Shown piece by piece: positions 22,201-33,949 of a stretch of DNA of 64,000 bases (within the stretch, counting starts at the first letter, position 1; the number at the start of each line of letters is the position of its first letter). The position numbers and the translations under genes were made by a program. The stretch covers positions 12,501 through 76,500 of the forward strand of contig NC_092574.1 of assembly GCF_037975245.1 (NCBI RefSeq), given 5' to 3'. Source of the stretch: Apostichopus japonicus. Lineage: Eukaryota; Echinodermata; Holothuroidea; Aspidochirotida; Stichopodidae. The notes beneath the pieces were generated by a model. The model saw only the letters and a program-made list of their open reading frames with translations. It searched no databases and was not told where the DNA came from.

Positions 22201-24939
22201 ACGAACATAGATTTATATCAACTGCTGTCGTGGCGCGGTTGGTTGCTCTGTACCTCGAGAGCGTGACGTATTTTGGATCGCGGGCTCGAGACCAGGTGGG
22301 GGCAGATTGCTTTTGCCGCGATCTCATACGGTCTCTGGAAACTTTAAGTATTAGAAACGAACATAGATTTATATCAACTGCTGTCGTGGCGCGGTTGGTT
22401 TCTCTGTACCTCGAGAGCGTGACGTATTTTGGATCGCGGGCTCGAGACCAGGTGGGGCAGTTTGCTTTTGCCGCGATCTTATACGGCCTCTGGAACTTTA
22501 AGTATTAGAAACGAACATAGATTTATATCAACTGCTGTCGTGGCGCGGTTGGTTGCTCTGTACCTCGAGAGCGTGACGTATTTTGGATCGCGGGCTCGAG
22601 ACCAGGTGGGGCAGTTTGCTTTTGCCGCGATCTTATACGGTCTCTGGAAACTTTAAGTATTAGAAACGAACATAGATTTATATCAACTGCTGTCGTGGCG
22701 CCTATGGTTGCTCTGTACCTCGAGAGCGTGACGTATTTTGGATCGCGGGCTCGAGACCAGGTGGGGGCAGTTTGCTTTTGCCGCGATCTTATACGGTCTC
22801 TGGAAACTTTAAGTATTAGAAACGAACATAGATTTATATCAACTGCTGTCGTGGCGCGGTTGGTTGCTCTGTACCTCGAGAGCGTGACGTATTTTGGATC
22901 GCGGGCTCGAGACCAGGTGGGGGCAGTTTGCTTTTGCCGCGATCTCATACGGCCTCTGGAATCTTAAGTATTAGAAACGAACATAGATTTATATCAACTG
23001 CTGTCGTGGCGCGGTTGGTTGCTCTGTACCTCGAGAGCGTGACGTATTTTGGATCGCGGGCTCGAGACCAGGTGGGGCAGTTTGCTTTTGCCGCGATCTT
23101 ATACGGCCCCTGGAACTTAAAGTATTAGAAACGAACATAGATTTATATCAACTGCTGTCGTGGCGCGGTTGGTTGCTCTGTACCTCGAGAGCGTGACGTA
23201 TTTTGGATCGCGGGCTCGAGACCAGGTGGGGGCAGATTGCTTTTGCCGCGATCTCATACGGTCTCTGGGAACTTTAAGTATTAGAAACGAACATAGATTT
23301 ATATCAACTGCTGTCGTGGCGCGGTTGGTTGCTCTGTACCTCGAGAGCGTGACGTATTTTGGATCGCGGGCTCGAGACCAGGTGGGGCAGTTTGCTTTTG
23401 CCGCGATCTTATACGGCCCCTGGAACTTTAAGTATTAGAAACGAACATAGATTTATATCAACTGCTGTCGTGGCGCGGTTGGTTGCTCTGTACCTCGAGA
23501 GCGTGACGTATTTTGGATCGCGGGCTCGAGACCAGGTGGGGGCAGATTGCTTTTGCCGCGATCTCATACGGTCTCTGGAAACTTTAAGTATTAGAAACGA
23601 ACATAGATTTATATCAACTGCTGTCGTGGCGCGGTTGGTTTCTCTGTACCTCGAGAGCGTGACGTATTTTGGATCGCGGGCTCGAGACCAGGTGGGGCAG
23701 TTTGCTTTTGCCGCGATCTTATACGGCCTCTGGAACTTTAAGTATTAGAAACGAACATAGATTTATATCAACTGCTGTCGTGGCGCGGTTGGTTGCTCTG
23801 TACCTCGAGAGCGTGACGTATTTTGGATCGCGGGCTCGAGACCAGGTGGGGCAGTTTGCTTTTGCCGCGATCTCATACGGTCTCTGGAAACTTTAAGTAT
23901 TAGAAACGAACATAGATTTATATCAACTGCTGTCGTGGCGCCTATGGTTGCTCTGTACCTCGAGAGCGTGACGTATTTTGGATCGCGGGCTCGAGACCAG
24001 GTGGGGGCAGTTTGCTTTTGCCGCGATCTCATACGGCCCCTGGAACTTTAAGTATTAGAAACGAACATAGATTTATATCAACTGCTGTCGTGGCGCGGTT
24101 GGTTGCTCTGTACCTCGAGAGCGTGACGTATTTTGGATCGCGGGCTCGAGACCAGGTGGGGGCAGTTTGCTTTTGCCGCGATCTTATACGGCCCCTGGAA
24201 CCTTAAGTATTAGAAACGAACATAGATTTATATCAACTGCTGTCGTGGCGCGGTTGGTTGCTCTGTACCTCGAGAGCGTGACGTATTTTGGATCGCGGGC
24301 TCGAGACCAGGTGGGGGCAGTTTGCTTTTGCCGCGATCTCATACGGTCTCTGGGAACTTTAAGTATTAGAAACGAACATAGATTTATATCAACTGCTGTC
24401 GTGGCGCGGTTGGTTGCTCTGTACCTCGAGAGCGTGACGTATTTTGGATCGCGGGCTCGAGACCAGGTGGGGGCAGTTTGCTTTTGCCGCGATCTCATAC
24501 GGCCCCTGGAACTTTAAGTATTAGAAACGAACATAGATTTATATCAACTGCTGTCGTGGCGCGGTTGGTTGCTCTGTACCTCGAGAGCGTGACGTATTTT
24601 GGATCGCGGGCTCGAGACCAGGTGGGGGCAGTTTGCTTTTGCCGCGATCTTATACGGTCTCTGGAAACTTTAAGTATTAGAAACGAACATAGATTTATAT
24701 CAACTGCTGTCGTGGCGCCTATGGTTGCTCTGTACCTCGAGAGCGTGACGTATTTTGGATCGCGGGCTCGAGACCAGGTGGGGGCAGTTTGCTTTTGCCG
24801 CGATCTCATACGGCCTCTGGAATCTTAAGTATTAGAAACGAACATAGATTTATATCAACTGCTGTCGTGGCGCGGTTGGTTGCTCTGTACCTCGAGAGCG
24901 TGACGTATTTTGGATCGCGGGCTCGAGACCAGGTGGGGC

Positions 24940-26800
24940 AGTTTGCTTTTGCCGCGATCTTATACGGCCCCTGGAACTTTAAGTATTAGAAACGAACATA
25001 GATTTATATCAACTGCTGTCGTGGCGCGGTTGGTTGCTCTGTACCTCGAGAGCGTGACGTATTTTGGATCGCGGGCTCGAGACCAGGTGGGGGCAGATTG
25101 CTTTTGCCGCGATCTCATACGGTCTCTGGGAACTTTAAGTATTAGAAACGAACATAGATTTATATCAACTGCTGTCGTGGCGCGGTTGGTTGCTCTGTAC
25201 CTCGAGAGCGTGACGTATTTTGGATCGCGGGCTCGAGACCAGGTGGGGCAGTTTGCTTTTGCCGCGATCTTATACGGCCCCTGGAACTTTAAGTATTAGA
25301 AACGAACATAGATTTATATCAACTGCTGTCGTGGCGCGGTTGGTTGCTCTGTACCTCGAGAGCGTGACGTATTTTGGATCGCGGGCTCGAGACCAGGTGG
25401 GGGCAGATTGCTTTTGCCGCGATCTCATACGGTCTCTGGAAACTTTAAGTATTAGAAACGAACATAGATTTATATCAACTGCTGTCGTGGCGCGGTTGGT
25501 TGCTCTGTACCTCGAGAGCGTGACGTATTTTGGATCGCGGGCTCGAGACCAGGTGGGGCAGTTTGCTTTTGCCGCGATCTTATACGGCCTCTGGAACTTT
25601 AAGTATTAGAAACGAACATAGATTTATATCAACTGCTGTCGTGGCGCGGTTGGTTGCTCTGTACCTCGAGAGCGTGACGTATTTTGGATCGCGGGCTCGA
25701 GACCAGGTGGGGCAGTTTGCTTTTGCCGCGATCTTATACGGTCTCTGGAAACTTTAAGTATTAGAAACGAACATAGATTTATATCAACTGCTGTCGTGGC
25801 GCCTATGGTTGCTCTGTACCTCGAGAGCGTGACGTATTTTGGATCGCGGGCTCGAGACCAGGTGGGGGCAGTTTGCTTTTGCCGCGATCTTATACGGTCT
25901 CTGGGACCTTTAAGTATTAGAAACGAACATAGATTTATATCAACTGCTGTCGTGGCGCGGTTGGTTGCTCTGTACCTCGAGAGCGTGACGTATTTTGGAT
26001 CGCGGGCTCGAGACCAGGTGGGGGCAGTTTGCTTTTGCCGGGTTCTTATACGGTCTCTGGGAACTTTAAGTATTAGAAACGAACATAGATTTATATCAAC
26101 TGCTGTCGTGGCGCGGTTGGTTGCTCTGTACCTCGAGAGCGTGACGTATTTTGGATCGCGGGCTCGAGACCAGGTGGGGCAGTTTGCTTTTGCCGGGTTC
26201 TTATACGGTCTCTGGAACTTTAAGTATTAGAAACGAACATAGATTTATATCAACTGCTGTCGTGGCGCGGTTGGTTGCTCTGTACCTCGAGAGCGTGACT
26301 TATTTTGGATCACGGGCTCGAGACCAGGTGGGGCAGTTTGCTTTTGCCGCGATCTTATACGGCCCCTGGAACTTTAAGTATTAGAAACGAACATAGATTT
26401 ATATCAACTGCTGTCGTGGCGCGGTTGGTTGCTCTGTACCTCGAGAGCGTGACGTATTTTGGATCGCGGGCTCGAGACCAGGTGGGGGCAGTTTGCTTTT
26501 GCCGCGATCTCATACGGTCTCTGGGAACTTTAAGTATTAGAAACGAACATAGATTTATATCAACTGCTGTCGTGGCGCGGTTGGTTGCTCTGTACCTCGA
26601 GAGCGTGACGTATTTTGGATCGCGGGCTCGAGACCAGGTGGGGGCAGTTTGCTTTTGCCGCGATCTCATACGGTCTCTGGAACTTTAAGTATTAGAAACG
26701 AACATAGATTTATATCAACTGCTGTCGTGGCGCGGTTGGTTGCTCTGTACCTCGAGAGCGTGACGTATTTTGGATCGCGGGCTCGAGACCAGGTGGGGGC
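24940..26800 (+). repeat. 12-monomer block (1861 bp), copy 1
   Basis: Matches the next 1861 bp with all rare markers kept: GCGCCTATGG, GGGACCTTTAAG (about 25905 and 27766), and GTGACTTATTTTGGATCACGG (about 26296 and 28157). The left limit is set by G4 versus G5 near 24.94/26.80 kb. Confidence 0.88.
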
Positions 26801-28661
26801 AGTTTGCTTTTGCCGCGATCTTATACGGCCCCTGGAACTTTAAGTATTAGAAACGAACATAGATTTATATCAACTGCTGTCGTGGCGCGGTTGGTTGCTC
26901 TGTACCTCGAGAGCGTGACGTATTTTGGATCGCGGGCTCGAGACCAGGTGGGGGCAGATTGCTTTTGCCGCGATCTCATACGGTCTCTGGGAACTTTAAG
27001 TATTAGAAACGAACATAGATTTATATCAACTGCTGTCGTGGCGCGGTTGGTTGCTCTGTACCTCGAGAGCGTGACGTATTTTGGATCGCGGGCTCGAGAC
27101 CAGGTGGGGCAGTTTGCTTTTGCCGCGATCTTATACGGCCCCTGGAACTTTAAGTATTAGAAACGAACATAGATTTATATCAACTGCTGTCGTGGCGCGG
27201 TTGGTTGCTCTGTACCTCGAGAGCGTGACGTATTTTGGATCGCGGGCTCGAGACCAGGTGGGGGCAGATTGCTTTTGCCGCGATCTCATACGGTCTCTGG
27301 AAACTTTAAGTATTAGAAACGAACATAGATTTATATCAACTGCTGTCGTGGCGCGGTTGGTTGCTCTGTACCTCGAGAGCGTGACGTATTTTGGATCGCG
27401 GGCTCGAGACCAGGTGGGGCAGTTTGCTTTTGCCGCGATCTTATACGGCCTCTGGAACTTTAAGTATTAGAAACGAACATAGATTTATATCAACTGCTGT
27501 CGTGGCGCGGTTGGTTGCTCTGTACCTCGAGAGCGTGACGTATTTTGGATCGCGGGCTCGAGACCAGGTGGGGCAGTTTGCTTTTGCCGCGATCTTATAC
27601 GGTCTCTGGAAACTTTAAGTATTAGAAACGAACATAGATTTATATCAACTGCTGTCGTGGCGCCTATGGTTGCTCTGTACCTCGAGAGCGTGACGTATTT
27701 TGGATCGCGGGCTCGAGACCAGGTGGGGGCAGTTTGCTTTTGCCGCGATCTTATACGGTCTCTGGGACCTTTAAGTATTAGAAACGAACATAGATTTATA
27801 TCAACTGCTGTCGTGGCGCGGTTGGTTGCTCTGTACCTCGAGAGCGTGACGTATTTTGGATCGCGGGCTCGAGACCAGGTGGGGGCAGTTTGCTTTTGCC
27901 GGGTTCTTATACGGTCTCTGGGAACTTTAAGTATTAGAAACGAACATAGATTTATATCAACTGCTGTCGTGGCGCGGTTGGTTGCTCTGTACCTCGAGAG
28001 CGTGACGTATTTTGGATCGCGGGCTCGAGACCAGGTGGGGCAGTTTGCTTTTGCCGGGTTCTTATACGGTCTCTGGAACTTTAAGTATTAGAAACGAACA
28101 TAGATTTATATCAACTGCTGTCGTGGCGCGGTTGGTTGCTCTGTACCTCGAGAGCGTGACTTATTTTGGATCACGGGCTCGAGACCAGGTGGGGCAGTTT
28201 GCTTTTGCCGCGATCTTATACGGCCCCTGGAACTTTAAGTATTAGAAACGAACATAGATTTATATCAACTGCTGTCGTGGCGCGGTTGGTTGCTCTGTAC
28301 CTCGAGAGCGTGACGTATTTTGGATCGCGGGCTCGAGACCAGGTGGGGGCAGTTTGCTTTTGCCGCGATCTCATACGGTCTCTGGGAACTTTAAGTATTA
28401 GAAACGAACATAGATTTATATCAACTGCTGTCGTGGCGCGGTTGGTTGCTCTGTACCTCGAGAGCGTGACGTATTTTGGATCGCGGGCTCGAGACCAGGT
28501 GGGGGCAGTTTGCTTTTGCCGCGATCTCATACGGTCTCTGGAACTTTAAGTATTAGAAACGAACATAGATTTATATCAACTGCTGTCGTGGCGCGGTTGG
28601 TTGCTCTGTACCTCGAGAGCGTGACGTATTTTGGATCGCGGGCTCGAGACCAGGTGGGGGC
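26801..28661 (+). repeat. 12-monomer block (1861 bp), copy 2
   Basis: Direct tandem copy of the preceding block. A partial third copy continues to about 29.02 kb, where the order switches to the 29-38.6 kb type. Confidence 0.88.
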
Positions 28662-28978
28662 AGTTTGCTTTTGCCGCGATCTTATACGGCCCCTGGAACT
28701 TTAAGTATTAGAAACGAACATAGATTTATATCAACTGCTGTCGTGGCGCGGTTGGTTGCTCTGTACCTCGAGAGCGTGACGTATTTTGGATCGCGGGCTC
28801 GAGACCAGGTGGGGGCAGATTGCTTTTGCCGCGATCTCATACGGTCTCTGGGAACTTTAAGTATTAGAAACGAACATAGATTTATATCAACTGCTGTCGT
28901 GGCGCGGTTGGTTGCTCTGTACCTCGAGAGCGTGACGTATTTTGGATCGCGGGCTCGAGACCAGGTGGGGCAGTTTGC

Positions 28979-31900
28979 TTTTGCCGCGATCTTATACGGC
29001 CCCTGGAACTTTAAGTATTAGAAACGAACATAGATTTATATCAACTGCTGTCGTGGCGCGGTTGGTTGCTCTGTACCTCGAGAGCGTGACGTATTTTGGA
29101 TCGCGGGCTCGAGACCAGGTGGGGCAGTTTGCTTTTGCCGCGATCTCATACGGTCTCTGGAAACTTTAAGTATTAGAAACGAACATAGATTTATATCAAC
29201 TGCTGTCGTGGCGCGGTTGGTTGCTCTGTACCTCGAGAGCGTGACGTATTTTGGATCGCGGGCTCGAGACCAGGTGGGGGCAGTTTGCTTTTGCCGCGAT
29301 CTCATACGGCCCCTGGAACTTTAAGTATTAGAAACGAACATAGATTTATATCAACTGCTGTCGTGGCGCGGTTGGTTGCTCTGTACCTCGAGAGCGTGAC
29401 GTATTTTGGATCGCGGGCTCGAGACCAGGTGGGGGGGGGGGGCAGTTTGCTTTTGCCGCGATCTCATACGGTCTCGGGAACTTTAAGTATTAGAAACGAA
29501 CATAGATTTATATCAACTGCTGTCGTGGCGCGGTTGGTTGCTCTGTACCTCGAGAGCGTGACGTATTTTGGATCGCGGGCTCGAGACCAGGTGGGGGCAG
29601 TTTGCTTTTGCCGCGATCTCATACGGTCTCTGGGAACTTTAAGTATTAGAAACGAACATAGATTTATATCAACTGCTGTCGTGGCGCGGTTGGTTGCTCT
29701 GTACCTCGAGAGCGTGACGTATTTTGGATCGCGGGCTCGAGACCAGGTGGGAGCAGTTTGCTTTTGCCGGGTTCTTATACGGTCTCTGGGAACTTTAAGT
29801 ATTAGAATCGAACATAGATTTATATCAACTGCTGTCGTGGCGCGGTTGGTTGCTCTGTACCTCGAGAGCGTGACGTATTTTGGATCGCGGGCTCGAGACC
29901 AGGTGGGGGCAGTTTGCTTTTGCCGCGATCTCATACGGTCTCTGGGAACTTTAAGTATTAGAAACGAACATAGATTTATATCAACTGCTGTCGTGGCGCG
30001 GTTGGTTGCTCTGTACCTCGAGAGCGTGACGTATTTTGGATCGCGGGCTCGAGACCAGGTGGGGGCAGTTTGCTTTTGCCGCGATCTCATACGGTCTCTG
30101 GGAACTTTAAGTATTAGAAACGAACATAGATTTATATCAACTGCTGTCGTGGCGCGGTTGGTTGCTCTGTACCTCGAGAGCGTGACGTATTTTGGATCGC
30201 GGGCTCGAGACCAGGTGGGGCAGTTTGTTTTTGCCGCGATTTTATACGGTCTCTGGGAACTTTAAGTATTAGAAACGAACATAGATTTATATCAACTGCT
30301 GTCGTGGCGCGGTTGGTTGCTCTGTACCTCGAGAGCGTGACGTATTTTGGATCGCGGGCTCGAGACCAGGTGGGGGCAGTTTGCTTTTGCCGCGATCTCA
30401 TACGGTCTCTGGGAACTTTAAGTATTAGAAACGAACATAGATTTATATCAACTGCTGTCGTGGCGCGGTTGGTTGCTCTGTACCTCGAGAGCGTGACGTA
30501 TTTTGGATCGCGGGCTCGAGACCAGGTGGGGCAGTTTGCTTTTGCCGGGTTCTTATACGGTCTCTGGGAACTTTAAGTATTAGAAACGAACATAGGTTTA
30601 TATCAACTGCTGTCGTGGCGCGGTTGGTTGCTCTGTACCTCGAGAGCGTGACGTATTTTGGATCGCGGGCTCGAGACCAGGTGGGGCAGTTTGCTTTTGC
30701 GGCGATCTTATACGGCCCCTGGAACTTTAAGTATTAGAAACGAACATAGATTTATATCAACTGCTGTCGTGGCGCGGTTGGTTGCTCTGTACCTCGAGAG
30801 CGTGACGTATTTTGGATCGCGGGCTCGAGACCAGGTGGGGCAGTTTGCTTTTGCCGCGATCTCATACGGTCTCTGGAAACTTTAAGTATTAGAAACGAAC
30901 ATAGATTTATATCAACTGCTGTCGTGGCGCGGTTGGTTGCTTTGTACCTCGAGAGCGTGACGTATTTTGGATCGCGGGCTCGAGACCAGGTGGGGGCAGT
31001 TTGCTTTTGCCGCGATCTCATACGGCCCCTGGAACTTTAAGTATTAGAAACGAACATAGATTTATATCAACTGCTGTCGTGGCGCGGTTGGTTGCTCTGT
31101 ACCTCGAGAGCGTGACGTATTTTGGATCGCGGGCTCGAGACCAGGTGGGGGCAGTTTGCTTTTGCCGCGATCTTATACGGTCTCTGGAACTTTAAGTATT
31201 AGAAACGAACATAGATTTATATCAACTGCTGTCGTGGCGCGGTTGGTTGCTCTGTACCTCGAGAGCGTGACGTATTTTGGATCGCGGGCTCGAGACCAGG
31301 TGGGGGCAGTTTGCTTTTGCCGCGATCTCATACGGCCCCTGGAACTTTAAGTATTAGAAACGAACATAGATTTATATCAACTGCTGTCGTGGCGCGGTTG
31401 GTTGCTCTGTACCTCGAGAGCGTGACGTATTTTGGATCGCGGGCTCGAGACCAGGTGGGGGCAGTTTGCTTTTGCCGCGATCTCATACGGCCCCTGGAAC
31501 TTTAAGTATTAGAAACGAACATAGATTTATATCAACTGCTGTCGTGGCGCGGTTGGTTGCTCTGTACCTCGAGAGCGTGACGTATTTTGGATCGCGGGCT
31601 CGAGACCAGGTGGGGCAGTTTGTTTTTGCCGCGATTTTATACGGTCTCTGGGAACTTTAAGTATTAGAAACGAACATAGATTTATATCAACTGCTGTCGT
31701 GGCGCGGTTGGTTGCTCTGTACCTCGAGAGCGTGACGTATTTTGGATCGCGGGCTCGAGACCAGGTGGGGGCAGTTTGCTTTTGCCGCGATCTCATACGG
31801 TCTCTGGGAACTTTAAGTATTAGAAACGAACATAGATTTATATCAACTGCTGTCGTGGCGCGGTTGGTTGCTCTGTACCTCGAGAGCGTGACGTATTTTG

Positions 31901-33949
31901 GATCGCGGGCTCGAGACCAGGTGGGGCAGTTTGCTTTTGCCGGGTTCTTATACGGTCTCTGGGAACTTTAAGTATTAGAAACGAACATAGGTTTATATCA
32001 ACTGCTGTCGTGGCGCGGTTGGTTGCTCTGTACCTCGAGAGCGTGACGTATTTTGGATCGCGGGCTCGAGACCAGGTGGGGCAGTTTGCTTTTGCGGCGA
32101 TCTTATACGGCCCCTGGAACTTTAAGTATTAGAAACGAACATAGATTTATATCAACTGCTGTCGTGGCGCGGTTGGTTGCTCTGTACCTCGAGAGCGTGA
32201 CGTATTTTGGATCGCGGGCTCGAGACCAGGTGGGGCAGTTTGCTTTTGCCGCGATCTCATACGGTCTCTGGAAACTTTAAGTATTAGAAACGAACATAGA
32301 TTTATATCAACTGCTGTCGTGGCGCGGTTGGTTGCTTTGTACCTCGAGAGCGTGACGTATTTTGGATCGCGGGCTCGAGACCAGGTGGGGGCAGTTTGCT
32401 TTTGCCGCGATCTCATACGGCCCCTGGAACTTTAAGTATTAGAAACGAACATAGATTTATATCAACTGCTGTCGTGGCGCGGTTGGTTGCTCTGTACCTC
32501 GAGAGCGTGACGTATTTTGGATCGCGGGCTCGAGACCAGGTGGGGGCAGTTTGCTTTTGCCGCGATCTTATACGGTCTCTGGAACTTTAAGTATTAGAAA
32601 CGAACATAGATTTATATCAACTGCTGTCGTGGCGCGGTTGGTTGCTCTGTACCTCGAGAGCGTGACGTATTTTGGATCGCGGGCTCGAGACCAGGTGGGG
32701 GCAGTTTGCTTTTGCCGCGATCTCATACGGCCCCTGGAACTTTAAGTATTAGAAACGAACATAGATTTATATCAACTGCTGTCGTGGCGCGGTTGGTTGC
32801 TCTGTACCTCGAGAGCGTGACGTATTTTGGATCGCGGGCTCGAGACCAGGTGGGGGCAGTTTGCTTTTGCCGGGTTCTTATACGGTCTCTGGGAACTTTA
32901 AGTATTAGAAACGAACATAGATTTATATCAACTGCTGTCGTGGCGCGGTTGGTTGCTCTGTACCTCGAGAGCGTGACGTATTTTGGATCGCGGGCTCGAG
33001 ACCAGGTGGGGCAGTTTACTTTTGCCGGGTTCTTATACGGTCTCTGGGAACTTTAAGTATTAGAAACGAACATAGATTTATATCAACTGCTGTCGTGGCG
33101 CGGTTGGTTGCTCTGTACCTCGAGAGCGTGACGTATTTTGGATCGCGGGCTCGAGACCAGGTGGGGCAGTTTGCTTTTGCGGCGATCTTATACGGCCCCT
33201 GGAACTTTAAGTATTAGAAACGAACATAGATTTATATCAACTGCTGTCGTGGCGCGGTTGGTTGCTCTGTACCTCGAGAGCGTGACGTATTTTGGATCGC
33301 GGGCTCGAGACCAGGTGGGGCAGTTTGCTTTTGCCGCGATCTCATACGGTCTCTGGAAACTTTAAGTATTAGAAACGAACATAGATTTATATCAACTGCT
33401 GTCGTGGCGCGGTTGGTTGCTTTGTACCTCGAGAGCGTGACGTATTTTGGATCGCGGGCTCGAGACCAGGTGGGGGCAGTTTGCTTTTGCCGCGATCTCA
33501 TACGGCCCCTGGAACTTTAAGTATTAGAAACGAACATAGATTTATATCAACTGCTGTCGTGGCGCGGTTGGTTGCTCTGTACCTCGAGAGCGTGACGTAT
33601 TTTGGATCGCGGGCTCGAGACCAGGTGGGGGCAGTTTGCTTTTGCCGCGATCTCATACGGTCTCTGGAACTTTAAGTATTAGAAACGAACATAGATTTAT
33701 ATCAACTGCTGTCGTGGCGCGGTTGGTTGCTCTGTACCTCGAGAGCGTGACGTATTTTGGATCGCGGGCTCGAGACCAGGTGGGGGCAGTTTGCTTTTGC
33801 CGCGATCTCATACGGCCCCTGGAACTTTAAGTATTAGAAACGAACATAGATTTATATCAACTGCTGTCGTGGCGCGGTTGGTTGCTCTGTACCTCGAGAG
33901 CGTGACGTATTTTGGATCGCGGGCTCGAGACCAGGTGGGGGCAGTTTGC
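28979..33949 (+). repeat. ~32-monomer superblock (4.97 kb), copy 1
   Basis: The marker series from 28.98 to 33.95 kb repeats immediately downstream: G12/GTCTCGGG, GGGAGCAG with TTAGAATCG (29.75-29.81), CGATTTTATACGG, ATAGGTTTAT (30.59 and 31.99), TTTTGCGGCG and GCTTTGTACC. The offset steps from 4971 to 4972 (G tract), then 4816, 4506 and 4662, because single or double monomers were lost or gained in one copy. Internal repeats of 1395 bp (9 monomers) and 1085 bp (7 monomers) are also present. Confidence 0.88.
29431..29442 (+). repeat. expanded G tract, 12 G
   Basis: Consensus monomers have four or five G here. This one has twelve, after GACCAGGT and before CAGTTTGC. The same monomer ends in the rare 1-bp-deleted junction GTCTCGGG (29471-29478). 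Confidence 0.9.

Larger units (their letters stand above)
17500..29020 (+). repeat. higher-order domain with 15-, 8- and 12-monomer periods
   Basis: A recognisable monomer (G4 tract with ATACGGCCTCTGGAAC) occurs at about 17.82, 20.15, 22.48, 23.72, 25.58 and 27.45 kb. Spacings are 2330, 2330, 1240, 1861 and 1861 bp, that is 15, 15, 8, 12 and 12 monomers. A second marker, CTGGAATCTTAAG, occurs near 19.39, 21.72, 22.96 and 24.82 kb. The periods are related but not fixed, so blocks were gained and lost during exchange. Confidence 0.85.
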
